From contig NC_061118.1 in the NCBI RefSeq assembly GCF_002878395.1, forward strand, positions 86,334,300 to 86,398,299: DNA of 64,000 nucleotides. Reading direction: 5' to 3'. Below are positions 12,040-24,346 of the stretch, in pieces; positions within the stretch are counted from its first letter, which is position 1; each line of letters opens with the position of its first letter. The position numbers and the translations under genes were made by a program. The stretch comes from Capsicum annuum. Taxonomy: Eukaryota > Streptophyta > Magnoliopsida > Solanales > Solanaceae. The notes below the pieces were generated by a model. It was not told the origin of the DNA and made no database searches. It saw nothing but the letters and a program-made list of their open reading frames with translations.

Positions 12040-12773
12040 TGGTTCTTGTTTTGATAATGAGCAACTGACTTCAATGGACTAGGTACTTGAATGTCCAAGG
12101 TCACAATATAGCTGGCACACGCCTACATTATTTTGTCTTCTTATGTATCAAACTATGCAGGTGCTTCTTATTCTATTGAGGATACCTGGTTAAATTATAT
12201 TCCAACCCTAATCATCACTCATATATAAAGGAAAATAATGCTTCTTCATCAAGTGGTTTTTGCAAATTCCTAAGAGTGAGAAGAGAAAGAGGCAAAGAAT
12301 CAATTTTAGCTCAAGATCATAGTCTATGTATGATGTAGTGTAAATGTTCTTGAGTTAGATATTAGTTTGTAATTTAATTACTCATACTATAAGAGTAATG
12401 CTTTATTTTTATTTTGAGAGTGCTTAGGTAGAGTTGCCTAAGCTTGATACTGATTAGAGTTAATCCGTATTGATGAGTTCTGGGAGAGTTGTCAAGTTCA
12501 GCTTATAGTAGAGTTATTACAAGAAGGAGGAACCTAAAGTTAGGTTTAAGTCAAGTCTGTAATCAAGAGGTTGATTATAGTTGATTTTAGAGAGCTTCTG
12601 AAGTCAAGCTGTGGTTTTTCCTCCTAGAGTAAGGGGTTTCCACGTTAAATCAATATGTTCCTTTCTTTTCAGCAAAGTTTTACCTTCCCTAGTGCTTTAC
12701 TAATTCATTGCCTATGACTGATTTTTAGGGACCTGGTCCCTCACTATGTGGTGCAACCTGCAAGGTTCCAACA
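12040..12773 (+). repeat. 5' LTR of copia element D
   Basis: About 0.73 kb, colinear with 34557-35253 from TGGTTCTTGTTTTGATAATG to GGTTCCAACA. It includes a TATA box (12221-12230). The LTR also contains GGGACCTGGTCCC near 12729-12741, a palindrome that recurs in degraded form in the 3' copy. The 5' copy carries about 50 bp (near 12268-12310) absent from the 3' copy. Confidence 0.88.
12221..12230 (+). promoter_or_regulatory. TATA box of D 5' LTR
   Basis: ATATATAAAG in the middle of the LTR, the expected place of the U3 promoter. The equivalent site in the 3' LTR (about 34737-34747) reads ATATATTAAAG. Confidence 0.5.
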
Positions 12774-12774
12774 A

Positions 12775-12789
12775 TTGGTTATCAAAACC
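12775..12789 (+). other. Primer binding site of D
   Basis: TTGGTTATCAAAACC begins two bases after the LTR end. It resembles the tRNA-Met PBS TTGGTATCAGAGCC with an inserted T and substitutions. Confidence 0.65.
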
Positions 12790-12831
12790 TGTTCAATCTA
12801 AAAGGTTAACACTTAGAGTGTTCTGGTTATC

Positions 12832-13330
12832 ATGGCTGCTTCACTTAATCTAGAAAAAAGAGAAGAGGTTCCCTTAAACAAGAAAGTGACAACAATTGGT
12901 GGAGTTATTCCAAAATTCTGGGATGCAAAGCAAATGCCATCACTGAGCAAAGAGTGGAGAGGAAGGAAGCAAAAAGGGAGAGATCATTGACATTGAAGAC
13001 TTTAGTGTCTGACTTAAGTAAGAAAGACACTGACATTGCTTTTCTAGTAACAAGGATTGTTAGAGTAATGAAGAAAAGTGGTCAACTTTGAATGGGATGA
13101 CAAATTTGAAGTTTGTCACAAAGGTGGTAATTCTGAGGAATTCATTAGGAACTGCCCAATGCAAAAAAATGATTAAAATCCTAAAAAGTCAAGAAGAAAG
13201 GATTCAACTAGCTGTATAGTAAAGAAGGTATTAGCATCATGGGAAAACTCCTTCAATAAATCTGAGAAAGATAAAGAGTCTGCAGATGGTTTCATGCTGA
13301 AAAATGATGATCAGTAAATCACCTTTGGTT
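12832..13330 (+). pseudogene. gag: Element D gag remnant
   Basis: ATG at 12832 opens MAASLNLEKREEV. The expected capsid is largely missing, so an internal deletion is likely. After frame changes the typical copia segment TRIVRVMKKSG (about 13047-13080) precedes the nucleocapsid knuckle at 13114-13155, read CHKGGNSEEFIRNC. In that knuckle the second Cys and the His of CX2CX4HX4C are lost. A lysine-rich tail follows. Stops at several places. Confidence 0.75.
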
Positions 13331-13500
13331 CCTTGATTTCCTTTATGGAAACTACTGAAGATAAAGAAGAAAATAAGGTAGAAAAAGGGGATTGTAACCA
13401 AAATTGGTTTATGGACAGTGGTTGTTCAAGACATATGACTGGAAGGATTGATTGTTTTTTCTCCCTCAAGACACTTCAAGGGAGGTGGTGTGTCTACTGG
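13331..13500 (+). pseudogene. Element D protease remnant
   Basis: WFMDSGCSRHMTG at about 13405-13443 is the copia aspartic protease active site, with D-S-G intact. It would act as a dimer to cut the polyprotein. The frame breaks soon after (VYWKW then stop), and the following 170 bp holds only fragments of the domain. Confidence 0.8.
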
Positions 13501-13676
13501 AAATGGTAATAAAGGGGTATATTCAAGGTGTTGGAAGGATTGGAAAATCACCTCATCACGCATTTGAAGATGTGTTTTATGTAAATGGCTTTAAGTATAA
13601 TTTTTTAAGTGTATCTTAAATTTGTGACAAAGGAAATAAGGTACAATTCTTATATGATGGATGCACTGTATTAAGC

Positions 13677-14030
13677 ATGAAATATGGAAGAATTATTCTC
13701 AAGGCCAAAAGGATCAAAAACATGTATGCAGCTGATCTAAAGTCTGTGGCTGATGGGAAATTAACTTGTTTAAGTATTCAAAGTGAAGATGCTAATGTAT
13801 GGCACAGAAGACAAGGACATGTAAGTTCCTCCTTATTAAACAAGTTGATTTCAAGGGACCTGGTCCGTGTCTTGCCAAAACTAAAATTTCCAGACAACAA
13901 AGTTTGTGATGCTTGTGTTAACGGTAAACAGACCAGATCCCCCTTCAAATTGAAGAAGCAAGTGAGTACTTTCAGACCCCTAAAAAATGCTGCACATAGA
14001 TTTATGTGGACCTATTTTAGTCCAACATAA
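13677..14030 (+). pseudogene. Element D GAG-pre-integrase (HHCC zinc) domain
   Basis: Open for 117 codons. It contains WHRRQGH (two His, about 13803-13820) and CDACVNGKQ (two Cys, about 13904-13915), the HHCC zinc-binding module at the N-terminus of copia integrases. Near 13988-14009 the sequence for the first catalytic Asp (HIDLCGP) is present but in a neighbouring frame. The frame ends because of that shift. Confidence 0.85.
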
Positions 14031-14790
14031 AGGAGGTAAGAAATACATGATTGTTATTGTAGATGACTAATGTAGGTTCAACTGGACAATGTTTATAAGA
14101 ACCAAGGATGAAACATATGAGGTTCTTGTGGCTTTATCCAAGAAAATTCAAATGAAGCTAAATTGCAAAATTACTGAATTTAGATTTGATCATGGAACTG
14201 AATTTGAGAATTCTCAAGTTGCTGAATTTTGTGCTGAGCATGAAATAATTCACAAGTTTTCTACTCCTAGAACTCCAAAACAAAATGAAGTTGTTAGAAG
14301 GAAGAATATAACACTCATTGAGGTTGCTAAGACTATGCTCACTGATAGTGGCCTTTCAAAGAGTTTCTGGGTTGAAGCTATAAATATTGCTTGTTATGTG
14401 ACTAATAGGTGCTTGATTAGGTCACTCCTGAATAAAAATCCATACGAGCTGGTGTTCAATAGAAAGCCTAAGATAGACTACTTCAGACCATTTGGGTGCA
14501 AGTTCTTTGAGATGAATAATGTAAAGAGAGAATTTGGAAAGTTTGACTCTAAAAGTGATGAAGCAGTATTTGTAGGCTATTCCTCAATAAGAAAGTCTTA
14601 CAAAGGCTTTAATAAAAGAACTCTGTGTGTTGAAAAAAGTATTTATGTGATCTTTGATGATTCTAGAAATCAAATGAATACATGTGATGGCGAGGATTCT
14701 AAAGTTTAAGAACTCATTCCTATTCAAAGAGATGATATTGCTGAAGATTATGATCAAGGGATAAATTATGGAGATAAGAAAGATAAAAGT
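14031..14790 (+). pseudogene. Element D integrase catalytic core
   Basis: Open from 14089 to 14709 (206 codons). It contains FRFDHGTEFEN with the second catalytic Asp, then TPKQNEVVRRKN, normally TPQQNGVVERKN. The third catalytic residue, Glu, is therefore Arg here. Downstream FWVEAINIACYVTNRCL and NPYELVFNRKPKIDYFRPFGC are standard copia integrase/linker blocks, and FVGYS..SKSYKGFN follows. Integrase would insert the cDNA; the lost Glu should abolish this. Confidence 0.88.
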
Positions 14791-15259
14791 GGTGTGATCT
14801 AGAAACTCAGGCATAACTCCCAACTTCAGAAGAAAAACAACAAAAAGGGACTAGTCAAGATTTGTAGGGACCTGATCCCAGTGGAATCAATCTCAGAAGG
14901 CAAAATTGGAGGCACAAATACTCTCATCCCCTTGAGAATCTGACTACACCCTTTGAAAAAAGAGTCCAAACTAGAGATCAAGCCGAAAATGCTATGAAAT
15001 TTTCAGCCTTTTTATCCCAAATTAAAATCAAGAATGTGAAAGAAGCCCTAAAAGATCCTGATTAGATTAATGCAATGCAAGAAGAACTTTAATAATTTGA
15101 AAGAAACAAAGTATGGGATCTGGTCCTCAAGCCTGTTGATAGAAAATTATTGCGACCAAATCGGTGTACAGAAATAAGAAAGATGAAAATGGAACTATTA
15201 AATAAAACAAAGCAAGGCTGGTTGTTTAAGGTTATAACCAAGAAGAAAGGATTGACTAT
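14791..15259 (+). pseudogene. Element D reverse transcriptase, N-terminal part
   Basis: After a degraded linker, the block VKEALKDPD, INAMQEEL and FERNKVWDLV (about 15035-15130) marks the copia RT start. It continues with KMELLNKTKQGWLF in shifted frame and a QEEG-type end. The frame stops at GLTI because element C is inserted at 15260; the reading resumes at 23755 with DETFSP. Confidence 0.82.
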
Positions 15260-17676
15260 TGTAACACCCCATATTTTTGCGCTAGAGTTCTAACCATAGT
15301 TCCTACACGTGTAAGCGATAATCCAAATGATTCCCATATGGATATAAGTTTCATGATCATTATCCTAGTATCTGAAGTGATCTCTAGGTGAAAAATGTTT
15401 ATAGGAAGCACTTAGAGTAAAGTTGAGCTAAAAGCCTTTGATTCGGTCAAATCTTTGCATTCGATGCTACTAGGGTAGACTTTGAACATGTATAAATTTT
15501 TATATACGTAGAATTTTTTAGTTTAAGACCCACCAAATTGTAGGAAATAGAGTTAGCTTTCCAACGATACAAATTTCACCTTAATACAATACCCGAGTAA
15601 AATGTAATGGCATTTTTTGTGAGAGGCAGTTAGTCGATGCAATAGCGATGCGACACATTGATTTAACCAACACGATAGCCAATGCAATGCAGAGCTATTT
15701 CACACGCTGCTTCAGTTCCTAAAGGGTCTAGGGTCACTTTTGTCAATTCCCCTCACCTAAAACCATCCATAACACATAATTTCGGCCCCCAAAAGCATTA
15801 GATACATTATTATTCATCCTTTACTCTCCAAGAAAATGCTAGCCTCCTCAAGAACACCAAGAACTTCATCAAATTTTCTTTAAGAAAGGCAAGAACCCTA
15901 GCTTCCTAATTCAAGAACTTTAAGGAGAAGCTTAAAAAATATCACTAGGAATTCAAAGTTCAAGCTTCTACATCTAATTAATCTAATAAGGTATCTGGGG
16001 TTATAAAAAATGATACTCCTTTCATCCTTGTGCCCAAAATAAATTTTTAAAGATGAATTTGCATGAATTACAATTAGGGTTCTTATCCAAAGTATCTTGT
16101 TTTGAGTTTTGGATTTATAAAGTGATTGGAGTATGGAAGTCCATATTTGTCTTGATTTAAAGAATTCTCTTTTATGATTTCAACACCATGAGGGTGATTT
16201 GAGACATTGATTACAGATTTCCAACAGAGTCAAAGCTTAATATTGTGATTTTGATTTCATTATCTTGATATTGCTGAAGTATTTCAAGAAATATATTGAG
16301 CATGATGTTTTGCTATGAATTTGCATGAGTTTAAAGAATGGGTTTTAAGCCCTAATATTGAGTAATATGTTAAGAAGATCATGATTTTAAGCCTGTTTGA
16401 TGATTATTTACTAAGATTTAACAAAAAAATTTGATCTTTTGATCCTAAGCTAAGATAAGGAATCCACACTGTTCATATAGTTTGAGATTTAAAGAAAGAG
16501 AACCATAATTGGTTTTTGTTACAAACCCTTGTGCTATTTTAAGGTGGGTTTCCTATAGTTCTGAGAAAAAGAATGGGCGAAGTATTTAGCACCAAGTTGC
16601 GTATGTTTCCAAGGTCTTATACCCCAGAACTTCGTGCCATCATAGAATTAAGATTAAGTGCCCGTAGTGGGCTAAAATAGTGATCACTTAAGAGAAGGCT
16701 ATACTCCTTGGAAAGAGTATAACACCTCTCCCCAATGTGAGGGTTTCCCCTTAGGGGAATAAGATGTTGGACTCTATGATGGCTCACATAGTTTATGTCT
16801 ATTAGAAGAACCTTCCAAAGTTCTTTAGTCCTAAAATAAAATAACAGATCATTTTCAAAAACTAAGTGTAAAGGCTCACATATTTCTTAGATATTGTCTT
16901 GTAAAAGACGTCAGTTATCAGGTTTCTGCCTTTAGTTTTTATATGATAAAGGTGAGATCTTTTCACTTAGAATGAATGATTTAGAGAACAGAATCAGAGT
17001 ACCATTTTATTAGAACTAAGTGTGATAGCTCACAAGAATTTATTTTTTGGTTTATCACTCATGATCTATGATTTATTAGTTTTGATCATTCAGGCCAAGG
17101 TGAGGCACTGAAATTTAGCATGCAGTTTTGAAAGTTTAATTAAATTATTGTAGTGTTGTTTTTACTTGTCCATTCACCCCCACATACTCAGTACATTTCA
17201 AAAGTACTGATCCACATATATGTCTATGTACTATATTATCTCATAATGTTGGTACGAGTTGTAGTGTGCACATCATATTCTGACATTTTGCAGCTTACAA
17301 TCAGTAGGTGATGAGTCTTTTTGATTCAAAGGCTCGATTCAGTCATAGTTTAAGTAGTATTTTATTTTTCTTTATTCAGTCGTATTGATTCAGGATAACT
17401 GGGGGTTGTGTCTCGACTACCTAGTAGAGGATTCATAGTCAGTCAGTAGAGTTAATGTATTTGATTCTAGTTTTGTTTCGTATAATTAGGGTTGTAATAA
17501 TTTTAATATAGTTTTGTATTGATCATATTCTGAAAATATTTATCTTCCGCTTATTTATTTAGATTTATGTATTTTATTTAGTTGCTCACGAGTTATGCTA
17601 GTACAAGGGATAGCTTGGGATCACTTGTGGTCCTAAGCACCATGTGACGTCGAGGGGGTAGTCTTGGGGCGTTACA
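15260..17676 (+). repeat. 5' LTR of element C
   Basis: Colinear with 21313-23754. A CpG-containing block at about 15640-15715 (GTCGATGCAATAGCGATGCGAC) precedes a CT-rich stretch, as in the other LTRs. Two CCCCTTAGGGGAA palindromes lie near 16750. No gene. Confidence 0.92.
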
Positions 17677-17678
17677 AA

Positions 17679-17692
17679 CTTTGTATCAAAGC
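17679..17692 (+). other. Primer binding site of C
   Basis: CTTTGTATCAAAGC lies three bases after the LTR end, two or three changes from the tRNA-Met site TTGGTATCAGAGC. Confidence 0.7.
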
Positions 17693-17835
17693 ACAGAGTT
17701 CAAGTGTCCTAGGGTGTCTATAAAGCCGTGTCAAGTAGAGTCTCATAGAATAGTACAGAGATGTCTGTTCTTTTCTTCAAAAGGCTACAGGGCATTTAAG
17801 AAAAGTTTCCTTTTTTTCATACTCTAGACCATGTT
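17693..17835 (+). other. Leader of C shared with E and G
   Basis: The blocks GTGTCCTAGGGTGTCTA, AAAGGCTACAGGGCATTTA and AAAAGTTTCC followed by T-rich CATACTC correspond in order to the leaders of E and G. In those elements gag starts about 60 bp later; here no gag follows. Confidence 0.65.
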
Positions 17836-20479
17836 GTAAAGTTGATCCTTTAGAAACTTTTGTTGACTCATATGTTAATCTTTACTTCTCCATCTATGTT
17901 ATAATCTTGAGATAACATAATTAGCAAGTTCTAATTCCTCCCAAAATTACGCTCTCATATTTTCTATCAGTAATTTTAGAAGTCATACAAGGGGCTTGAA
18001 AGGAGATCGCTAGTGTGTTAGAAGTTTCATAAGTTGAAAGTTATATTCTCATCCTCATGAGTTGTTCAGTTGAGGTAGAATAAGATATGTATTCATATTT
18101 CTTATTAATCCTTCTATATAGATAATGCTTATAAGAGGAGATAGTGTGAACCTAGAGTGCTTTGATTTATAAGTAGTAGAATCTTCTTATAGTTGGAAGC
18201 GTGGTATAGAAGTGTAGTGGGAAGAAATATGGTGATGGAGATTGATCAAATGTACATAGATGAACTTTTACATATGATCAAGTTAGTAGTGAGGTGATAT
18301 GTCCTTTTGTGTTAGTTTAGTGGAAGGTAGAGAAAGAGTTATTAGTTAGGGTGAATTGTTGTTTTCTTGAAGTAGGAAAGGAGTTATTGATGGTATTTAT
18401 TGTGTTGAAAGGTATAAGATATTAATGAAGTATTTAGTGGTTGACTATTGTTGATTTAGGCTTCCCTTGAGGTTGCAAAAAGGGAGTTTAGTTGAAACTT
18501 ATAGAGCTATGAAAGTAATTTAGGTGTGTAGATGGGTAAATAGTCATAATGTGTAGAAGGAGGATGTGCTAACGGATTTTAGTAAGGTATACCATAGGAT
18601 TATGGATCGATTATGGTTATTATGAGGTTCTAGTTGATTAGTGTTTCTTGATGTCTTATTTTACAGCTTCCAAGTGAGAATAGTATGTGAGGTTGGGTTG
18701 TTAATCATGCCTAGAACTAGACACTAAGATTGAACAGTGGATGATCATCAAGGTGGATGCAATGGTTGCTTGGTTAGTGATGCTAGTTATATGGAGGTGA
18801 ACCAATAGGCTTGAAATAGTGAATGCAAGAATTTAAGTTTATTGATTTGAGATTAAGTATGGTGTTGTAGGTATGATGTAGAGGTGTGCCCAATGTTATA
18901 TGTGGTTGCATTATTTTCTAAGGTTATTAAGTATCGTGTGTTGTTAGTAGTACCCTCAAGTTGGTAAGTAGAAGAAGGCTAGTTATATAGTACATGGTGT
19001 TCTTAATAGCTAAGTTGAGGAGTTTTGGATGGATGGTGTTGAGTCTTTTAAGTATGATTTGATTCTTACAATTTGGGAAAAATATAAGTATAGAGGAGTG
19101 ATCTTGGTAGGCTATGATTATATGTTTAGTGAGGTAGATATGTTTGAAAATGAAAGTGTAAGTCCTTGATGATAATTATTGAAGCTAGAAAGTTAAGGAT
19201 GGTATATGAAAGGGTTGTTCAAGAATAAAGTCAGTAAGTTTGACATATAGTTTATTCTTGTGAGTTTAACATTTATGTATAGACATTAGAATGAAGAAAT
19301 TATGGCTCAATCTCGAGGATATGGAGTAGACCCATAAGCTTAGAATATCATCTTTGAGAATTAGATTGTAATACATGTCAATAAGAGTTGTGATGAGATA
19401 GTGATCCCTTCTTACTCTAGAGTATTCCTTGGATGAGATAGTGATCCCTTCTTACTCTAGAGTATTCCTTGGATGAGATAGTGATCCCTTCTTAATCTAG
19501 AGTATTCCTCGGATTTTAGTCATTATCACATAAATCCATGTCTTGCGTGATAGATCCATGCCAAAGGACAATGCTTATACACTTCATGCGTACTCAAGTC
19601 CATTCGTAGCTTCTAGCAAGCAAGTAACAGCTTCAATCTATGATTTGAGTTATACCTCATGAATCTATGAACTCCAGTCTTATGTTGAATAGCTTATGAT
19701 AAGTGTGAACTCATGTTTCATAGTATGCTCAATTCTCAGAAGCTCATGATCCTAGTGAAATCTATTTTATATCATGTATGTCTTCAGTTTAAATCTCTTT
19801 AATGAATCTATTCCTTTGACATTCTATTCTTCAAGCCTCAGTTCAGTGTCAGAGTTATGTATAGTATTCTTTTGTGCTTCAGGTCCTTATGTGTTAGCCC
19901 TTCAGTGACCTCTTCCAATGTTAAGATGGTAGTGATGATAATGAATAAGCAATGGTTTAGATGAGAGGGATTTGATGACCCTCATTAAGAAAGGTTACTT
20001 ATGCTTTTCTATCTAAGGCTAAAGTGTGATGTAAGATTGAGGCCAAGTCTTTGATACATGTCATAGTTAGTTGAAAATTGGTGTATATGTTCTTAAGAAT
20101 AGTGCAAGAAAGTTGTTGTTGATAGGTTTAGAGAATATGTGAAGTATGCCTTTATGGGTGTTTGCCTTGAAGTTCATATGTGGTTATAAAGATAGGCTTG
20201 AGTGTCATTTTGGGATATAATTGGAGGAATGCAATATGCGCTGGTAAATCCATAGTAAGAGTTCAGAGTTAGTCATTAAAGTGGTAAGGCACATTTTGCT
20301 TAGGGTGTGAGCTCTAGAAGAGACGTAGAAGATTGAATCATATGGTTTAGACTAGTATTATGGTGTAGCGTGTTGTATCTTGTGATTTCTAGTTAGGCTT
20401 GATCATGGTGAGAGGATTTAGTTTAGTTTAGACATTAGTAGATAGATTTATCAACGTCCATATGAGAATTATAATTTGA
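17836..20479 (+). other. Interior of C without recognisable coding
   Basis: About 2.6 kb replacing the gag-pol region. I find no protease, RT, RNase H or integrase motif in any frame, and no open frame above about 60 codons. The sequence is AT-rich and from 18100 to 20400 purine-rich on the plus strand. It contains a 40 bp tandem repeat (19392-19511). Origin unknown. Confidence 0.7.
19392..19511 (+). repeat. Tandem repeat, 3 x 40 bp
   Basis: The unit begins GATGAGATAGTGATCCCTTC and repeats at 19392, 19432 and 19472. The first two copies are identical; the third has an A for C and a late C for T. Confidence 0.97.
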
Positions 20480-21299
20480 ATCAAATGAGTATGGTATTTA
20501 AGGGGAATAGTATAGTTGAGGGAGTATTCGAGAAGTGTTGCTAAGCTTGAAAATAAGAAGTTGAATTGCTTAGGGCCTAGTAATTCTATACTAGCTTATA
20601 ATCTATATGTCTACATTCCATGATATAGAGTGGTGTCAATGTTGTGATTCCTTAGTCAGATGTCTTGTTCAGATTATGCCCAAAATTCTTTGCTCCCTAA
20701 CATTAGTAGAATTTCATAGAAGAGTGTTGAAGAAATACTCTATTTGAGTATGAGCGGTCAGTATGATCCAGTCCATATAACATGCAATCTAATTTAGAAA
20801 TTAATTAGATAAGCTCCTATCGATTTCCAACATTCCATCTAGTCTTACTATCCGAATTTTCATGAGTAAGTCCGTTCCATGAGGTAATTCAGTTCAGTTC
20901 AGGCATTATATCTATAATTCAGATATTTAGTCATGATTCATTTCATAAGTATTCAGTGAATGATCCTAGCTTTCCAAGTATTCCAGCCAAGATAGTGTAA
21001 TGCCTATTGTATGATCTTAGTATCGTTGTATCATGATTCGTGCTTGCATAATTTATCACTTTGCAGTTCTATATGTGTGATTGAATCATGAACACTTCAA
21101 GCGAATTCTAAACTCTCAGCATGAATCAGCTCCTTATAGTAAGTAAAGGCAAGTCAGATCAGAAATCAGTTTCTTGATAGAGGGTTTTAATGTTTTAGCT
21201 CAATTATATCCTTTCTTAGAAAATACATCATGTCTACATTATTCAATACTTCTAAGACTTCAAAAAGTTCCTATCCATCATTCGAGGACGAATGATTCC
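20480..21299 (+). other. 3' untranslated part of C shared with E
   Basis: Blocks occur in the same order as in E 30530-31680: TTGAGGGAGTATTCGAGAAG, AAGCTTGAAAAT, TTTAGTCATGATTCATTTCATA and finally TTCGAGGACGAATGATTC before the polypurine tract. Non-coding. Confidence 0.65.
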
Positions 21300-21312
21300 A
21301 AGGAGGAGATAA
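21300..21312 (+). other. Polypurine tract of C
   Basis: AAGGAGGAGATAA lies directly before the 3' LTR and serves as the plus-strand primer site. Confidence 0.8.
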
Positions 21313-23754
21313 TGTAACACCCCATATTTTTGGGCTAGAATTCTAACCATTGTTCCTATACGTGTAAGCTCTAATAAAAATAATTCCCATATGTATATAA
21401 ATTTTATGATCATTATCCTAGTGTGTGAAGTGCTCTCGAGGTGAAAAATATTCATAGGAAGCACTTAGAATGATGTTGAGCTAAGAGCCTTTGATTCAGC
21501 TAAATCTTTGCACTCGATTCTACTAGGGTCGACTTTGAAAGTGTATAAATTTTTATATACGTAGAATTTTTTAGCTCAAGACCCACAAATTGTAGAAAAT
21601 TAAGTTAGCTTTCCAACGATACCAATTTCACCTTAATCCGATACTTGAATAAAAAGTTATGGCATTTTCGTTAGAGGCAGTAAGCCGATGAAATAGCGAT
21701 GCAGTGTATTGCTGTCCCCAACATAGTATCCAACGCAGTACAGAGCTATTTCACACTCTGCTTCAGTTCCTAAAGGGTCTAGGTTCACTTCGGTCAATTC
21801 CCCTTACCCAAAATTGTCCATAACACATAATTTCAGCCCCTAAAAGCATTAGATACATTATTATTCATCCTTTTCTCTCCAAGAAAATCGTAGCCCCCTC
21901 AAGAACACCACGAACTTTATTAAATTTTCTTTAATAAAGGCAATAACCCAAGCTTCCTAATTCAAGAACTTCAAGAAGAAGCTTCAAGAACATCATTAGG
22001 AATTCAAAGTTCAAGCTTCTACATTCAATTAATCTAATAAGGTATGTGGAGTTATGAACAAGGATACTCCTTTCATCCTTGTGCCCAAAACTAGTTTCTA
22101 AAGATGAATTTACATGAATTTACATAAATTGGAATTAGGGTTCATATACAAAGTATCTTGATTTGAGTTTTGGATCTGATTGAAGTATGAAAGTCCAAAT
22201 TTGTCTTGATTTAAAGAATTCTCTTTTATGATTTCAACACCATGAGTATGATTTGAGAAATTTGATTACAAATTTCCAACTGAGTCTAAGCATGATATTG
22301 TGATTTTGATTTCATTATCTTGATACTGTTGAAGTATTTTAAGAAATATATTGAGCATAATAATTTGCTATGAATTTGCATAAGTTTAAAGCATGAGTTT
22401 TAAGCCCTAAGATTGAATACCGATATTTAAAAAAGATCATGATTTTAAGACTCTTTGATGATTGTTTACTAAGATTTAAGAAAGAAATTTGATCTTTTGA
22501 TCCTAAGTTAATATAAGGAATCCACATTGTCCATATAGTTTGAGAATTAAAGAAAGAGAAGCATAATTGGTTTTTGTTACAAACCCTTGTGCTATTTTAA
22601 GGTGAATTTCCTAAAGTTCTGAGCAAAAGAATGGGAGTAGTATTTAGCACTGAGTTGGGTATGTTTTCAAGGTCTGATGCCCTAGAACTATGTGCCACCG
22701 TAGGATTAAGATAAGTGCCCATAGTGGGCTAAGATAGTGATCACTTAATAGAAGGTTATACTCCTTGGCAAGAGTATAACACCTCTCCCAACATGAGGTT
22801 TTCCCCTTAGGGGAACAAGACGTTGGACTCCATGATGGCTCACATGGTTTATGTCGGTTAGAAAAATCTCCCAAAGTTCCTAAGTCCTAAAATAAAATAA
22901 CAAAATAGTTTCAGTAACTAAGTGTAAAGGCTTATAAATTTCTCAGATATTGTCTTGTAAAAGACGTCAATTATTAGATTTTAACTTTTAGCTTTTATAT
23001 GACAAAGGTGAGCCCTTTTTACTTAGCCTACATGATTTGAAGAATAGAATTAGAGTAAAGTCTTATTAGAACTAAGTGTGATGGCTCACAATAATTTCTT
23101 TTATGCTTTATCACTCATCATTTATGATTTGTCAGTTTTGATCATTCAAGCTAAGGTGAGTCATTCACATTTAGCATGCAGTTTTGAAAGTTTATTTGAA
23201 TTATTTCATTATTGTTTTTACTTATGCATTCACCCCCACATGCTTAGTACATTCCAAAAGTACTGATCTACATATATGTCTATGTGCTACATTGTCTCAT
23301 AATGTAGGTACAAGTTGTAATGCACACATTATATTCAGACAGTTTGCAGCTTCCAGTCAGTAGGTAATAAGTCTTTTTGATTCAAGGGCTCGAGTCAGTC
23401 ATTGTTTGAGTAGTATTTATTTTTCTTCATTAAGTTGTATTGATTGTATTGATTCGGGATAGCTGGGGGTTATGTTCCTACTACCTATAGTCAATACTAG
23501 TAGAGGCTTCATAGATAGTCAGTAGAGTTTATGTATTTGATTCTAGTTTTGTTTTATATAATCAGGGTTGTAATCATTTTAATATTGTTTTGTATTGGTC
23601 ATATTTAGAAAAAATTTATCTTCCACTTATTTTGTTCAGATTTATGTATTTTATTTAGTTGCTCATGAGATATTCCTGTACAAGGGTTAGCTTGGTATCA
23701 CTTGTGGTCCTAAGCACCGTGTAACGTATAGGGGGGTAGTCTCGGGGTGTTACA
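21313..23754 (+). repeat. 3' LTR of element C
   Basis: Starts TGTAACACCCCATATTTTTG and ends GGGTGTTACA. Colinear with the 5' LTR with scattered substitutions and small indels. The equivalent CpG block at about 21670-21750 is partly decayed. Open frames inside are not supported. Confidence 0.92.
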
Positions 23755-24346
23755 ACAATGATGAAACTTTTTCCCCTCTAGCAAGAATAAAGGCAATCAG
23801 GATTCTTCTTGCATTCGCTACATATATAGGATTCAAACTATTTCAAATGTATGTCAAAAGTACCTTTTTAATTGAAACCCGAAGAAAGAAATATATGTAA
23901 AAAACCTCCAGGTTTTGAAGATATAGATTTTCCTTAGCATGTACTTAAATTGGATAAATCTCTTTATGGCTTGAAGCAAGCACCAAGGGCCTTCCATGAG
24001 AGACTCTCAAAGTTTTTCCTGGAAAATAGCATAAAAAAAAAGAAAAATAGATAATACTATATTCTTAAAGACTAGAGGTATCAACCTATTTGTTGTTCAG
24101 ATATATGTTGATGACATAATCTTTGGAGCTACTTTTGAATTCCTACGCGAAGAGTTTGCTAAGATAATGGGAAGTGAATTTGAAATTAGTATGATGGGTG
24201 ATTTTAGCTTCTTCCTAGGCCTGCAGATTAAACAAACTTCTCAAGGGACAATGATTTGTCAAGAGAAGTACATCAAAGAGTTTCTAAAGAAATAGAACAT
24301 TGGGGATTCTAAGCCAACTGATACTCCAATTGGAACCGGCTGAAAA
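23755..24346 (+). pseudogene. Element D reverse transcriptase, C-terminal part
   Basis: Reading resumes with DETFSPLARIKAIRILLAFA, then FKLFQMYVKSTFL, a KPPGF block, LDKSLYGLKQAPR-like LEASTKG, and YVDDIIFGA. Both catalytic Asp codons are intact (24110-24115). MGDFSFFLGLQIKQTSQG and QEKYIKEFLKK follow. Frameshifts and stops occur near 23900, 24040 and 24295. The interruption by C splits this gene from 14791-15259. Confidence 0.87.

Larger units (their letters stand above)
15260..23754 (+). mobile_element. Element C: coding-free LTR retrotransposon (LARD-like) inserted in D reverse transcriptase
   Basis: Two LTRs of 2417 and 2442 bp, both starting TGTAACACCCCATATTTTTG and ending GTTACA, enclose 3636 bp with no supported coding. 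It has a PBS, leader and polypurine tract. Flanks are actat (15255-15259) and acaat (23755-23759), a target duplication with one mismatch, and host D RT reads across it. The leader and the 3' end of the interior resemble elements E and G. Long LTRs with a coding-free interior fit the LARD description (large non-autonomous derivatives), although the LTRs are shorter than in the classic barley case. Confidence 0.88.
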
